Positions 1-5,988 of a stretch of 6,040 nt of DNA are shown in pieces (the stretch's first letter is position 1; every line of letters starts with the position of its first letter). The notes under the pieces are model-generated. The model worked only from the letters and a program-made list of their open reading frames with translations, had not been told where the DNA came from and searched no databases. A program made the position numbers and the translations under genes. This DNA comes from Cryomorphaceae bacterium (GTDB lineage: Bacteria > Bacteroidota > Bacteroidia > Flavobacteriales > Schleiferiaceae), in contig DMQR01000041.1 of assembly GCA_003455605.1 (NCBI GenBank), positions 1 through 6,040 on the forward strand. Reading direction: 5' to 3'.

Positions 1-46
1 AGAAATTTGTCCCCTGAATTTAGCTAAATTCAGGGGACAAATTTCT
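1..46. repeat. Perfect 46-base palindrome at window edge
   Basis: Bases 1-23 and 24-46 are exact reverse complements with no spacer (the centre is AGCT at 22-25). Bases 24-46 are, on the minus strand, in-frame kdsD coding sequence (end of the KEICPLNLA motif). Bases 1-23 are the mirror image of that same coding sequence. The mirrored half does not encode the residues the KdsD family has next (P-T-S/T-S-T-T). The simplest reading is a fold-back join made during DNA amplification or assembly, not a biological element. The palindrome may continue left of the window, which I cannot see. Confidence 0.9.
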
Positions 47-465
47 TTATCCACCTTGCATTCTAGGTGTACAGTGGAGAATTGGGCCAACGCACTGTCG
101 TGACTTTGTGAGAGACCGTTCACGTGCCTAGTTCGGCTATATTGCAATAAGTTCAGGAGCTCAGGTGTATGTCCAGAGTTTGAAATGGCGAAAAGCACAT
201 CATTGGCTTCGATCATCCCTAGGTCACCGTGGTAGGCCTCGCCAGGATGCACGAAGAAGGAAGGGATCCCGGTACTAGAATACGTCGCGGCCAATTTTCT
301 CGCGATAATCCCACTTTTACCCATGCCAGTAAAGATCAATTTCCCCGGCATTGTATCTATCAGCTCGACGGCACCTTGGTAATTATTGCGGTCCTGCCCT
401 GCCATATTCAATAGAGATTGAGCTTGGGCCTGAATGGTTTGTATGATTTGCTGATTAATGTCCAT
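1..465 (-). CDS. kdsD: Arabinose-5-phosphate isomerase (KpsF/GutQ family), 3' end missing
   Basis: This is the N-terminal SIS (sugar isomerase) domain of arabinose-5-phosphate isomerase, which interconverts ribulose 5-phosphate and arabinose 5-phosphate in the cytoplasm as the first step of Kdo synthesis. The frame is open from ATG at 465 to the left edge (155 codons; the full family is about 320 residues, with two CBS domains after the SIS domain). Family motifs are clear: TGMGKSG at residues 46-52 (sugar-phosphate loop with the conserved Lys), FVHPGEAYHGDLGMI at 71-85, ISNSGHTPE at 94-102, and KEICPLNLA at 140-148. Residues 149-155 come from the mirrored half of the palindrome and should not be trusted; genuine sequence ends at about base 24. 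The start overlaps the end of kdsC by 11 bases, which suggests translational coupling. Residues 107-114 (LQYSRTRH) fit the family poorly and may hide a pair of compensating frameshifts. The family is certain. Choosing kdsD over a paralogue such as GutQ rests on the kdsA-kdsC neighbours. Confidence 0.9.
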   Translation of the reverse strand, partial: MDINQQIIQTIQAQAQSLLNMAGQDRNNYQGAVELIDTMPGKLIFTGMGKSGIIARKLAATYSSTGIPSFFVHPGEAYHGDLGMIEANDVLFAISNSGHTPELLNLLQYSRTRHVNGLSQSHDSALAQFSTVHLECKVDKEICPLNLAKFRGQIS

Positions 466-913
466 GTATACGAGCCAAAACTTCTTTAAAAACACCGGCA
501 CCTCCTGCAGTCTTGAGCTGTACGTCACAGATGTTCAATAACTCTGTAGCAGCATCGTTCACAGCATACAAATGACCACATTCTGAACGCACGGCACAAT
601 CGTTAGTATCGTCCCCCACGAAAAGGGTTTCATCAGCTTCAACGCCATATTGGGCACGAATATCAGCAACAATTTGAGCCTTATCGCTGATGTTAATTTG
701 GCAAAAATCTAGGCCCAATTCTTCCGCACGTCTTTCCAAGGCTGCCGAACCACGACCGCTCACAATACCAAATTTAATACCTTTAGCCATAAGCACTTTG
801 ATCGCAGTACCATCTTTCACATTGAATACTTTGAGTACCTCTCCTTCGGCCCCGTAATAGAGCTTCCCGTCGGTGAGCACACCATCACAATCTGAAATGA
901 TCAATCGAATCAT
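455..913 (-). CDS. kdsC: 3-deoxy-D-manno-octulosonate 8-phosphate phosphatase
   Basis: This is a HAD-superfamily phosphatase that hydrolyses Kdo 8-phosphate to Kdo in the cytoplasm. At 152 residues it is the small capless C0 type, which in this family works as a tetramer. Motif I is DCDGVLTDG (residues 8-16) with nucleophile Asp8 and acid/base Asp10. Motif II is Ser52 in VSGRGS. The motif III Lys is probably Lys78 in SDKAQ. Motif IV is VGDDTND (99-105), which carries the Mg-binding acids. The C-terminal GGAGVFKEVL (137-146) matches the glycine-rich tail (usually GGxGAVREV) that reaches into the neighbouring subunit's active site. The ATG shares the ATGA with the kdsA stop (4-base overlap), and the TAA lies 11 bases inside kdsD, so all three genes are probably cotranscribed and translationally coupled. 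The same fold occurs fused to CMP-sialate synthetases, but this protein is free-standing and sits beside kdsA, so KdsC is the better call. Confidence 0.93.
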   Translation of the reverse strand: MIRLIISDCDGVLTDGKLYYGAEGEVLKVFNVKDGTAIKVLMAKGIKFGIVSGRGSAALERRAEELGLDFCQINISDKAQIVADIRAQYGVEADETLFVGDDTNDCAVRSECGHLYAVNDAATELLNICDVQLKTAGGAGVFKEVLARIHGH

Positions 914-1656
914 AGTAAGTCTTTAATCAATGCTTCAAGATTACTGAGCTTTAGCATATTGGGACCGTCTGACAACCCCTCATCTGGATTTGGATGCGTT
1001 TCAATAAAGAAGGCGTTCGCCCCCCAAAGTTTTGCGGTTTTGGCGAAATAAGGAACATAGGCCCTATTACCTCCTGTGGTCCCGTCATTGCTCTGAGTAT
1101 CTTGCGCGGAGTGCGTGCAGTCCATGACTACATGCTCTGTTAGGGCGGCAAGTTTCTGGATATTTCTAAAATCTACGACCAATTCGTTCGGACCAAACAA
1201 TGTACCACGCTCGGTCAACCAAACCTGGTCATTACCCGTGGACTTGACCTTATCAACGGCGAACTGAATTTTTTCGGAATTCAGGAACTGGGCTTTTTTG
1301 ATATTTACGATTTTCCCAGTTTTCCCCGCTTCAATCAACATATCCGTTTGACGGCACAGGAAAGCGGGAATTTGAACAATATCCACGCGATGCCCATATC
1401 TTGCAATCTGTTCTGGGGTATGAAAATCTGTAGTAATGGGCAGTCCAAATTCTTCGCGAATGGCCTCTAACATTGTGATGCCTTCTTCAATACCAGGACC
1501 ACGAAAGCTGCTTAAGGACGTGCGGTTGGCTTTATCAAAGCTGGCTTTAAAGTAAATCTCGACGTTTAGCTCTTTTTTAATACGGACCAATTCTTGCGCG
1601 ACTTCTCGCAACAGCGCAGGGCTTTCAATGACACAGGGTCCGGCAATGATAGTCAT
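910..1656 (-). CDS. kdsA: Kdo-8-phosphate synthase, metal-dependent type
   Basis: The enzyme condenses arabinose 5-phosphate with phosphoenolpyruvate to give Kdo 8-phosphate, the committed step of Kdo synthesis for LPS inner core. The 248-residue TIM-barrel protein carries IAGPCVIES (4-12), FKASFDKANR (36-45), FRGPG (51-55), IPAFLCRQTD (96-105) and FIETHPNPD (217-225). The four metal ligands known from class II enzymes are present: Cys8, His182 in DCTHS, Glu219 and Asp230 in LSDGPN. E. coli KdsA has Asn in place of this Cys, so this copy should need a divalent metal (inference from the residue). It lacks the roughly 20 N-terminal residues of the E. coli enzyme. A longer start is excluded, because an in-frame TAA lies six codons upstream and no ATG, GTG or TTG lies between. 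It is the first gene of the kdsA-kdsC-kdsD operon, 146 bases downstream of cotH on the same strand, so read-through from cotH is possible. Confidence 0.95.
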   Translation of the reverse strand: MTIIAGPCVIESPALLREVAQELVRIKKELNVEIYFKASFDKANRTSLSSFRGPGIEEGITMLEAIREEFGLPITTDFHTPEQIARYGHRVDIVQIPAFLCRQTDMLIEAGKTGKIVNIKKAQFLNSEKIQFAVDKVKSTGNDQVWLTERGTLFGPNELVVDFRNIQKLAALTEHVVMDCTHSAQDTQSNDGTTGGNRAYVPYFAKTAKLWGANAFFIETHPNPDEGLSDGPNMLKLSNLEALIKDLL

Positions 1657-1711
1657 GTTAGCAATCTTTCGTTAGGTGCAAGTATAAACGTATGCCTGCG
1701 GTATTACGTAT

Positions 1712-1719
1712 CAAAAGTA
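1712..1719 (-). promoter_or_regulatory. Candidate -7 box for the kdsA operon
   Basis: TACTTTTG on the minus strand matches the Bacteroidota -7 consensus TAnnTTTG and would give a leader of roughly 50 bases before the kdsA ATG. No TTG lies 19-21 bases upstream, so the -33 element is weak. A second near match, TATACTTG (1679-1686, one mismatch), lies closer to the start and is an alternative. The assignment is based on consensus only. Confidence 0.3.
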
Positions 1720-1761
1720 GGGAATCGGCGGGGAAGTGATACTAGCCTTTAGGCCACCTCA

Positions 1762-1775
1762 CTTTCTTTTGAAAG
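1762..1775. repeat. Small hairpin between cotH and kdsA
   Basis: CTTTC and GAAAG form a perfect five-base stem around a four-base loop, about 30 bases after the cotH stop. No T-run follows on the minus strand, so it is not a good intrinsic terminator. I see no other structure in this 146-base gap except the candidate kdsA promoter boxes. Confidence 0.3.
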
Positions 1776-1802
1776 AATCCGATAAAAATTAGTCCTTTCA
1801 TA

Positions 1803-3203
1803 CTATGTTTCCCAAACGAACACCTTCTCCACACTGCCGTCGTCGTATATATATATCAATGGAATATCAGCGCGGTAGTTGATTTCACGACCTAAGAAAT
1901 CCACAATCTTGATGAGGTTACGCTCGGGCTCCACAGGCAATTCATCGCAGGGTGTCTCGAGATTTCCGATCCACTGTACCTGTCCTTCGCCGCTAGTAAT
2001 CCGCTCGTCAAGATACTCTAGCAATCCAGTTTTTACATGTGCGCCGTAGCTGTCGTCAAGGGCAGTAAGAAAATCGGCATACTGAAATCCATAATCCTTG
2101 CGGTAGTATGTATCGGAGAGCACGGCACCTTTGATGAGGTCCTGCTTGTTTTCCAAAACAGTCGCTAGAGCAGAAGTGTCGAGGTCTGTTAATAGAGTGT
2201 CGAGATAGGCATTAAAGACATCCTTGTAATAGGGTACGTCGAGCAAGCGCTCAACCAACGGGCGATCGCTTTCGTGCCAACTGTTGAGGTTTCTATTGGC
2301 CCAATCGACACCAAACCAGTCGATACCAAAAGTGTTGTCAAGATCGTACTCTATGAAGACAAATTTACCGATGGAAGGCTGCCGGTATAGGTAGAAGTTG
2401 TTTTGATTAACGGCATAACCATCCCAATGCCCTATGAGTATTTCTGTGGCTAGTGTTTTGAGGTAGTGATTGACTTCAAAGTTGCGTTCCATGTAACACG
2501 GAAAGTCGCTATCGCTAACGTTATTTAAAGAATCTAAAAAGAGAATAAACGCGCTGTAATCGTTTGAATCTTCGTTAGTCTTAAGTTCGTAAACGCTGCG
2601 GTAAGACGATGCATTGGTTCCCCAGTAATTCAGGTCCGCACCCCAGCTTGCTTTGTAGCGATTACCGCCATCATCATCAATAAATCTTTTTTGGAGAAAC
2701 TCATCGTCAATGTGTTCTACATTAAGGTATAGACCTCGGTAGTTTCCATTGAGATAGAGCTTCACAAAGCTTGTTCTCGAAGCAATTAATCCATACCGTT
2801 CCAGAAGATACAGGCTTGTCCAGTAGCGCAATAAGGACGGGTCATTGTGCTGGCCGATCAAGTTCATTTTTTCAATGCCCTTGAATTTTTGTCCAACTAC
2901 GTATTCGTTGAACGACACCTTAAAGCCTTTCTTTTTGGCATTTCTGGAGGTATTTCCGCGAACCCTAAACCCTACGCTCTGAAGGGTATCAGAAAAATTG
3001 TCGCTTTGGTAGCGAAAAATCGCTGGGAAGTGATAGTCGGTAAAGAGGCTGTCGCCCAAAAGTGTGCTTAGATCAGCATCTGACACGGTGATATGTATTT
3101 CTGCGACCTCGTCCTGTAGAAATGCCTCGTTATTTTCTGGGTGCTCGAAAGCTTGGCCCAGTAAGAGGGTGGGTAGTAAGGTGAGGTAGATAAGATTTCT
3201 CAT
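1803..3203 (-). CDS. Secreted CotH-family protein with C-terminal sorting-like tail
   Basis: This is a CotH-kinase-family protein (the family of the Bacillus spore-coat kinase CotH, also widespread in secreted and anchored proteins of other bacteria). It has 466 residues from ATG at 3203. A signal peptide is evident: MRN, then a hydrophobic LIYLTLLPTLLLG, then QAFEHPEN. Family motifs in order are FRVRGNTSRNAKKKGFKVSF (79-98), MNLIGQHNDPSLLR (113-126), FVKLYLNGNYRGLYLNVEHID (from 146), HWDGYAVNQNNFYLY (259-273) and FIEYDLDNTFG (283-293). The Asp residues of the last two motifs probably correspond to the catalytic/metal Asps of Bacillus CotH (mapped from memory). Residues 428-466 form a separate tail, KIVDFLGREIN then PLIYIYDDGSVEKVFVWE, resembling C-terminal secretion tails of Bacteroidota exported proteins. 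A longer frame opens at 3263, but its 20 extra residues would sit before the signal peptide, and a promoter box lies inside that stretch. Envelope or outer-surface location is inferred; the substrate is unknown. Confidence 0.88.
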   Translation of the reverse strand: MRNLIYLTLLPTLLLGQAFEHPENNEAFLQDEVAEIHITVSDADLSTLLGDSLFTDYHFPAIFRYQSDNFSDTLQSVGFRVRGNTSRNAKKKGFKVSFNEYVVGQKFKGIEKMNLIGQHNDPSLLRYWTSLYLLERYGLIASRTSFVKLYLNGNYRGLYLNVEHIDDEFLQKRFIDDDGGNRYKASWGADLNYWGTNASSYRSVYELKTNEDSNDYSAFILFLDSLNNVSDSDFPCYMERNFEVNHYLKTLATEILIGHWDGYAVNQNNFYLYRQPSIGKFVFIEYDLDNTFGIDWFGVDWANRNLNSWHESDRPLVERLLDVPYYKDVFNAYLDTLLTDLDTSALATVLENKQDLIKGAVLSDTYYRKDYGFQYADFLTALDDSYGAHVKTGLLEYLDERITSGEGQVQWIGNLETPCDELPVEPERNLIKIVDFLGREINYRADIPLIYIYDDGSVEKVFVWET

Positions 3204-3209
3204 TCCAAG

Positions 3210-3217
3210 CAAAGATA
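3210..3217 (-). promoter_or_regulatory. -7 promoter box directly upstream of the cotH start
   Basis: TATCTTTG followed by C on the minus strand is a full match to the Bacteroidota -7 box. The ATG at 3203 begins six bases after its final G, so transcription would start at or within a few bases of the start codon, giving a leaderless or near-leaderless message. The -33 region holds GTTATTTA, only a partial match to TTG. The box lies inside the alternative longer reading frame and argues for the ATG at 3203. Confidence 0.5.
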
Positions 3218-3339
3218 GGTGGCTACTAAAAATAAATAACATCCTAGATTGCATTCCATTCACAGAAAGCAGAAATAAATAATTACCTAAGATGAAAAAT
3301 GAAATTTTTTATTCCAGCTCGACATTGCATATCTCTCGG

Positions 3340-4368
3340 TTATAGCTTGATTCCCTTGCGGTTGCGCTTGAGGTAAACCTCGATGAAATTCCGTAGGAAT
3401 CCAATGCCATACCCTGAGTTCATCGTATTGGTCGTTTGCATGGCAAGGATGGCGACGGCAAAGCCCTCTTTGGAAAGGGCACTTACAAAGACCGCAATCA
3501 TGTAGAGCACATATAGTGCGAACGGTATAATGTATAAGCTCTCGAGGAAATAGAAAATGCCCAGTACAGCAAGGATGGCCGTGAGGTGGCGGTAGAGGGT
3601 GAAGACCAACGGGAAAAGGTGGGTTACTTTAAGGTTACCCGGGTGTGCCTTGGCGAGCAAGGGACGGGCGGCGCCGAAGCGGAAGACTTGGCGGCGGAAT
3701 TCCTTGAGCGTGGCGCGGCGCTTGTGGTATACATACGCCTCAGGGATGAATTGGCTCATGGCGCCTAACTTTTGAAGACGGAGGCTGAGTTCGACATCTT
3801 CGCCACAGATGAAGTTTTCGTCGTACCCGCCTACTGTGCGGAAGAGCTCGGTACTAATTCCCATGTTAAAGCCGCGCGGTTGGTAGGATGTTAGAGTGTT
3901 TTTGCCGCCGCGTATACCTCCAGTGGTCAGGAAGCTGGTCATCGAAAAGTTAATGGCTTTTTGCAGGTCGGTAAAATCTTTGGAAGCGGCATCGGGACCC
4001 CCGAAAAGCGTGGTATCCGGATGTACTTTTAGGAAGGTGTCAATGGCGCGGAGGTAGCCGGGAGGGATGATACAATCGCTATCGAGGAAGATGAAATACT
4101 TGGCCGTAGCTAAAGAGGCTGCGCGGTTACGGGCGTCCGAGACCGGTAGGTACTCCTCGTAATAAATTTGAAGAGGTAATTGGTCTAAATAAGGGGCCAA
4201 TTCTGGTCGCAATGTATCCCCCGGGGTACCATCACCTAAGATGATTTCAAAACCACTTTGCGGGTAATCCAATGCGGTGAGGCTTTGGAGGAATTCGATG
4301 ACTTCGTCCGGGCGCTTGAACGTCGGAGAAATCAACGCATACTTTGGTAAAGCGGCAGCGTGGGCCAT
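3340..4368 (-). CDS. Family 2 glycosyltransferase with C-terminal membrane segments
   Basis: This 342-residue GT-A fold glycosyltransferase transfers a sugar from a nucleotide-sugar donor; donor and acceptor cannot be told from sequence. The N-terminal strand ALISPTFKRPDEV (11-23) opens the nucleotide-binding domain. VSDARNRAASLA (76-87) is the usual helix before FLDSDCIIP (94-102), whose D-x-D binds the metal and sugar nucleotide. RGFNMGIS (165-172) and GGYDENFICGEDVELSLRL (180-198) hold the conserved Glu-Asp that includes the likely catalytic base. About three hydrophobic segments follow (roughly 250-275, 277-297 and 302-312), then a basic tail, YLKRNRKGIKL, so the catalytic domain should face the cytoplasm at the inner membrane. 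Its ATG overlaps the upstream gene's TAA by one base (TAATG), showing coupling with the DPM1-like enzyme. The segment coding for about residues 205-240 is visibly richer in G+C than its surroundings. The family is certain; the role in envelope glycan or glycolipid synthesis is inferred. Confidence 0.85.
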   Translation of the reverse strand: MAHAAALPKYALISPTFKRPDEVIEFLQSLTALDYPQSGFEIILGDGTPGDTLRPELAPYLDQLPLQIYYEEYLPVSDARNRAASLATAKYFIFLDSDCIIPPGYLRAIDTFLKVHPDTTLFGGPDAASKDFTDLQKAINFSMTSFLTTGGIRGGKNTLTSYQPRGFNMGISTELFRTVGGYDENFICGEDVELSLRLQKLGAMSQFIPEAYVYHKRRATLKEFRRQVFRFGAARPLLAKAHPGNLKVTHLFPLVFTLYRHLTAILAVLGIFYFLESLYIIPFALYVLYMIAVFVSALSKEGFAVAILAMQTTNTMNSGYGIGFLRNFIEVYLKRNRKGIKL

Positions 4369-5333
4369 TAATCCAAACCTATTTTGTCGTTGATCGTGTA
4401 ATCGTGCTTCTTATTGCTCTCGCGCAATAACAACTCGGCAATGAATCCCACACCGAAGAGTTGAACACCCATGATGGTCAGGGCTAGGAGAATGTAGAAG
4501 AGCGGATTTTCAGTAATTAATCGGGCCTCTATCCCAACGCTCAGAGCCCAAAGCTTGTACGCACCAAGGTAGGCCAAAAGCGCGATGCTCAAGGTGAACA
4601 TAAGAGTTCCGGCGGCGCCGAAAAAGTGCATAGGCCGGCGACCAAACTTACCTATCACCGCAAGTGTAGCAAGGTCAAGGAAGCCATTGATAAATCGATC
4701 CAAACCGAACTTAGTATTCCCATATTTGCGTGCCTGGTGCTGCACCACCTTCTCCCCGATCTTGCCAAATCCTTTGTTTTTGGCCAAAAACGGAATGTAG
4801 CGGTGCATCTCACCGTAGACTTCAATATTATGTACTACCTCAAGGCGGTAGGCCTTCAAGCCACAATTAAAGTCATTAAGTTTAATCTTTGAAATACGGC
4901 GGGTTGCAGCATTGAAAAGCTTTGTCGGTATGGTCTTCGTAAGCGGGTCGTAACGCTTCTGCTTCCAGCCACTTACCAAATCGTAGCCATCTTCCAAGAT
5001 CATTTTGCGCAACTCCGGTATTTCCTCCGGACTGTCCTGCAGGTCAGCGTCCATGGTGATAACCACTTGGCCAGAGGCAGCTTTAAATCCTTGATTCAAG
5101 CCTGCGCTTTTACCTTGGTTGCGGCGGAATGAAATGGCCTTGACGTTGGCATTTTGCGTGCGAAGTTCCTGAATGACCTGCCAGCTGTTATCGGTAGAGC
5201 CGTCGTTGACAAAAATGATTTCATACGTATAGCCCTCACGATTCATCACGTGCGAAATCCACTGGGTCAATTCCGGTAAACTCTCATCCTCATTAAACAG
5301 AGGGACAACTATGCTCAGATCTAAAGTGCTCAT
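4368..5333 (-). CDS. DPM1/GtrB-like family 2 glycosyltransferase, membrane-anchored
   Basis: This 321-residue enzyme resembles polyprenyl-phosphate sugar transferases (dolichol-phosphate mannose synthase, GtrB, ArnC), which move a sugar from a nucleotide donor to a lipid phosphate at the cytoplasmic face of the inner membrane. The GT-A domain shows SIVVPLFNEDESL (7-19), FVNDGSTDNS (41-50), RRNQGKSAGLNQGF (70-83), and TMDADLQDSPEE (93-104) with the D-x-D-x-Q-D metal and nucleotide motif. LNDFNCGLKAYR (152-163) and EMHRYIPFLAK (175-185) are typical of the DPM1/GtrB branch. Two membrane segments lie at about 236-258 and 277-302, followed by a short charged tail. It starts six bases after the stop of the DUF4199 gene and ends in a one-base overlap with the next glycosyltransferase, so the three form one operon. 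The lipid acceptor is inferred from the subfamily; the sugar is unknown. Confidence 0.88.
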   Translation of the reverse strand: MSTLDLSIVVPLFNEDESLPELTQWISHVMNREGYTYEIIFVNDGSTDNSWQVIQELRTQNANVKAISFRRNQGKSAGLNQGFKAASGQVVITMDADLQDSPEEIPELRKMILEDGYDLVSGWKQKRYDPLTKTIPTKLFNAATRRISKIKLNDFNCGLKAYRLEVVHNIEVYGEMHRYIPFLAKNKGFGKIGEKVVQHQARKYGNTKFGLDRFINGFLDLATLAVIGKFGRRPMHFFGAAGTLMFTLSIALLAYLGAYKLWALSVGIEARLITENPLFYILLALTIMGVQLFGVGFIAELLLRESNKKHDYTINDKIGLD

Positions 5334-5339
5334 CTTTGT

Positions 5340-5882
5340 CTACAGGACAGGTTCGTTCTTTTTCATGACGGCGGCTAAAATCAAACTAATCACTAGATAG
5401 AATACACTAACTAACGTCAATCCTTTGAATTGACTCTTTACCCCAAAAGAATCTCGCTTCTCGAGTTCCGCGATAGCTTCCTCAATCTGAGTATCATCAG
5501 CACCAAACTTTTCAAGTATATCATAGGTAAACTGTAAAGTCTCTTCCTCCATCAACGCCTTAAAATCTGTGTCTATTACATTGAACATTAAAACATTGAA
5601 AATAACAGCCACCGTTGTTCCTAAGATTAAACCAAATGAAGAAACCCCTAAGGCTGTCTTGTATGAAATATATCCGCCATTGGCTTTTCGGGCACCATTG
5701 ATCGCGTAAAAACCTAGGGCAATGGGTAATAACCACTGGCTGAAAAATCCAATCCACCAGTTCTTAAACATGAAGCTTGGATCACCCAAGTAACTCACCA
5801 TAAACATGGTGATTCCAAATACGATAACAATCAAGGCGAGTTTCTGGCCATGAGGTTTTATTAAATACGTATCAGTTTGCAT
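5340..5882 (-). CDS. DUF4199-family membrane protein
   Basis: This 180-residue protein of unknown function is probably in the inner membrane. It has four hydrophobic segments (about residues 15-33, 42-62, 76-103 and 155-173). Between the third and fourth is a hydrophilic, acidic, probably helical stretch (104-153) containing FTYDILEKFGADDTQIEEAI. GGYISYKTALGVS (69-81) before the third segment and the overall plan match DUF4199 as I know it from Bacteroidota. I chose the ATG at 5882. An upstream TTG at 5912 is in frame, but it overlaps the -7 promoter box and so cannot sit in a message made from that promoter. It is the first gene of the operon with two GT2 glycosyltransferases, six bases from the next gene. 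From memory this DUF4199-GT2 neighbourhood recurs in Flavobacteriia, hinting at a role linked to the glycosyltransferase, for example as a membrane partner; this is not shown here. Confidence 0.75.
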   Translation of the reverse strand: MQTDTYLIKPHGQKLALIVIVFGITMFMVSYLGDPSFMFKNWWIGFFSQWLLPIALGFYAINGARKANGGYISYKTALGVSSFGLILGTTVAVIFNVLMFNVIDTDFKALMEEETLQFTYDILEKFGADDTQIEEAIAELEKRDSFGVKSQFKGLTLVSVFYLVISLILAAVMKKNEPVL

Positions 5883-5909
5883 AGCTGTTATGAATTTTTG
5901 CGGTTGCAA

Positions 5910-5917
5910 CAAATATA
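5910..5917 (-). promoter_or_regulatory. -7 promoter box for the DUF4199-GT2-GT2 operon
   Basis: TATATTTG on the minus strand is a full match to TAnnTTTG. Transcription would begin near 5902-5905, leaving a leader of about 20 bases before the ATG at 5882. The expected -33 position holds a T-rich run (TTTTTAATCGG) without an exact TTG. It is divergent from, and about 35 bases away from, the -33 element of the ffs promoter. Confidence 0.5.
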
Positions 5918-5952
5918 GGCCAATAGGACCGATTAAAAATTGTTAAAATTCG

Positions 5953-5984
5953 TTGGTGGCGGGGACTTTGTTCACGTAACTTTG
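5953..5984 (+). promoter_or_regulatory. Promoter of the SRP RNA gene
   Basis: TTG at 5953-5955 and TAACTTTG at 5977-5984 are separated by 21 bases, fitting the Bacteroidota housekeeping promoter (TTG about 19-21 bases before TAnnTTTG). The predicted start of transcription falls near 5989-5991, just where the SRP RNA should begin. A second TTTG at 5967-5970 is too close to the -7 box to be the -33 element. Confidence 0.7.
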
Positions 5985-5988
5985 CACC

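Noticed and set aside
1..46. Palindrome as an intrinsic or bidirectional terminator
   Set aside because: It lies inside kdsD at a conserved motif, one arm is coding sequence, and no clean T-run follows on either strand; a fold-back artefact explains it better.
229..414. Plus-strand open frame over kdsD
   Set aside because: It lies entirely opposite well-supported KdsD coding sequence and resembles no family I recognise. The plus-strand frames at 2847-3071, 3586-3768, 4585-4800 and 4626-4892 are rejected for the same reason, as each lies opposite a clear minus-strand gene.
3204..3263. 20-residue N-terminal extension of the CotH protein from the ATG at 3263
   Set aside because: It would place extra residues before a clear signal peptide, and the promoter box at 3210-3217 lies within it.
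3295..3309. AT-only hairpin (AAAAAT, GAA loop, ATTTTT) after the glycosyltransferase operon
   Set aside because: The stem has no G-C pairs and is too weak to call a terminator.
3660..3740. Locally G+C-rich stretch as a sign of horizontal transfer
   Set aside because: It is short, within one reading frame, and codes for a normal Arg/Ala-rich part of a GT2 enzyme; no mobile-element sequence flanks it.
5883..5912. TTG start at 5912 for the DUF4199 protein
   Set aside because: The TTG overlaps the TATATTTG promoter box, so it would lie upstream of the predicted transcript; the ATG at 5882 is the better start.
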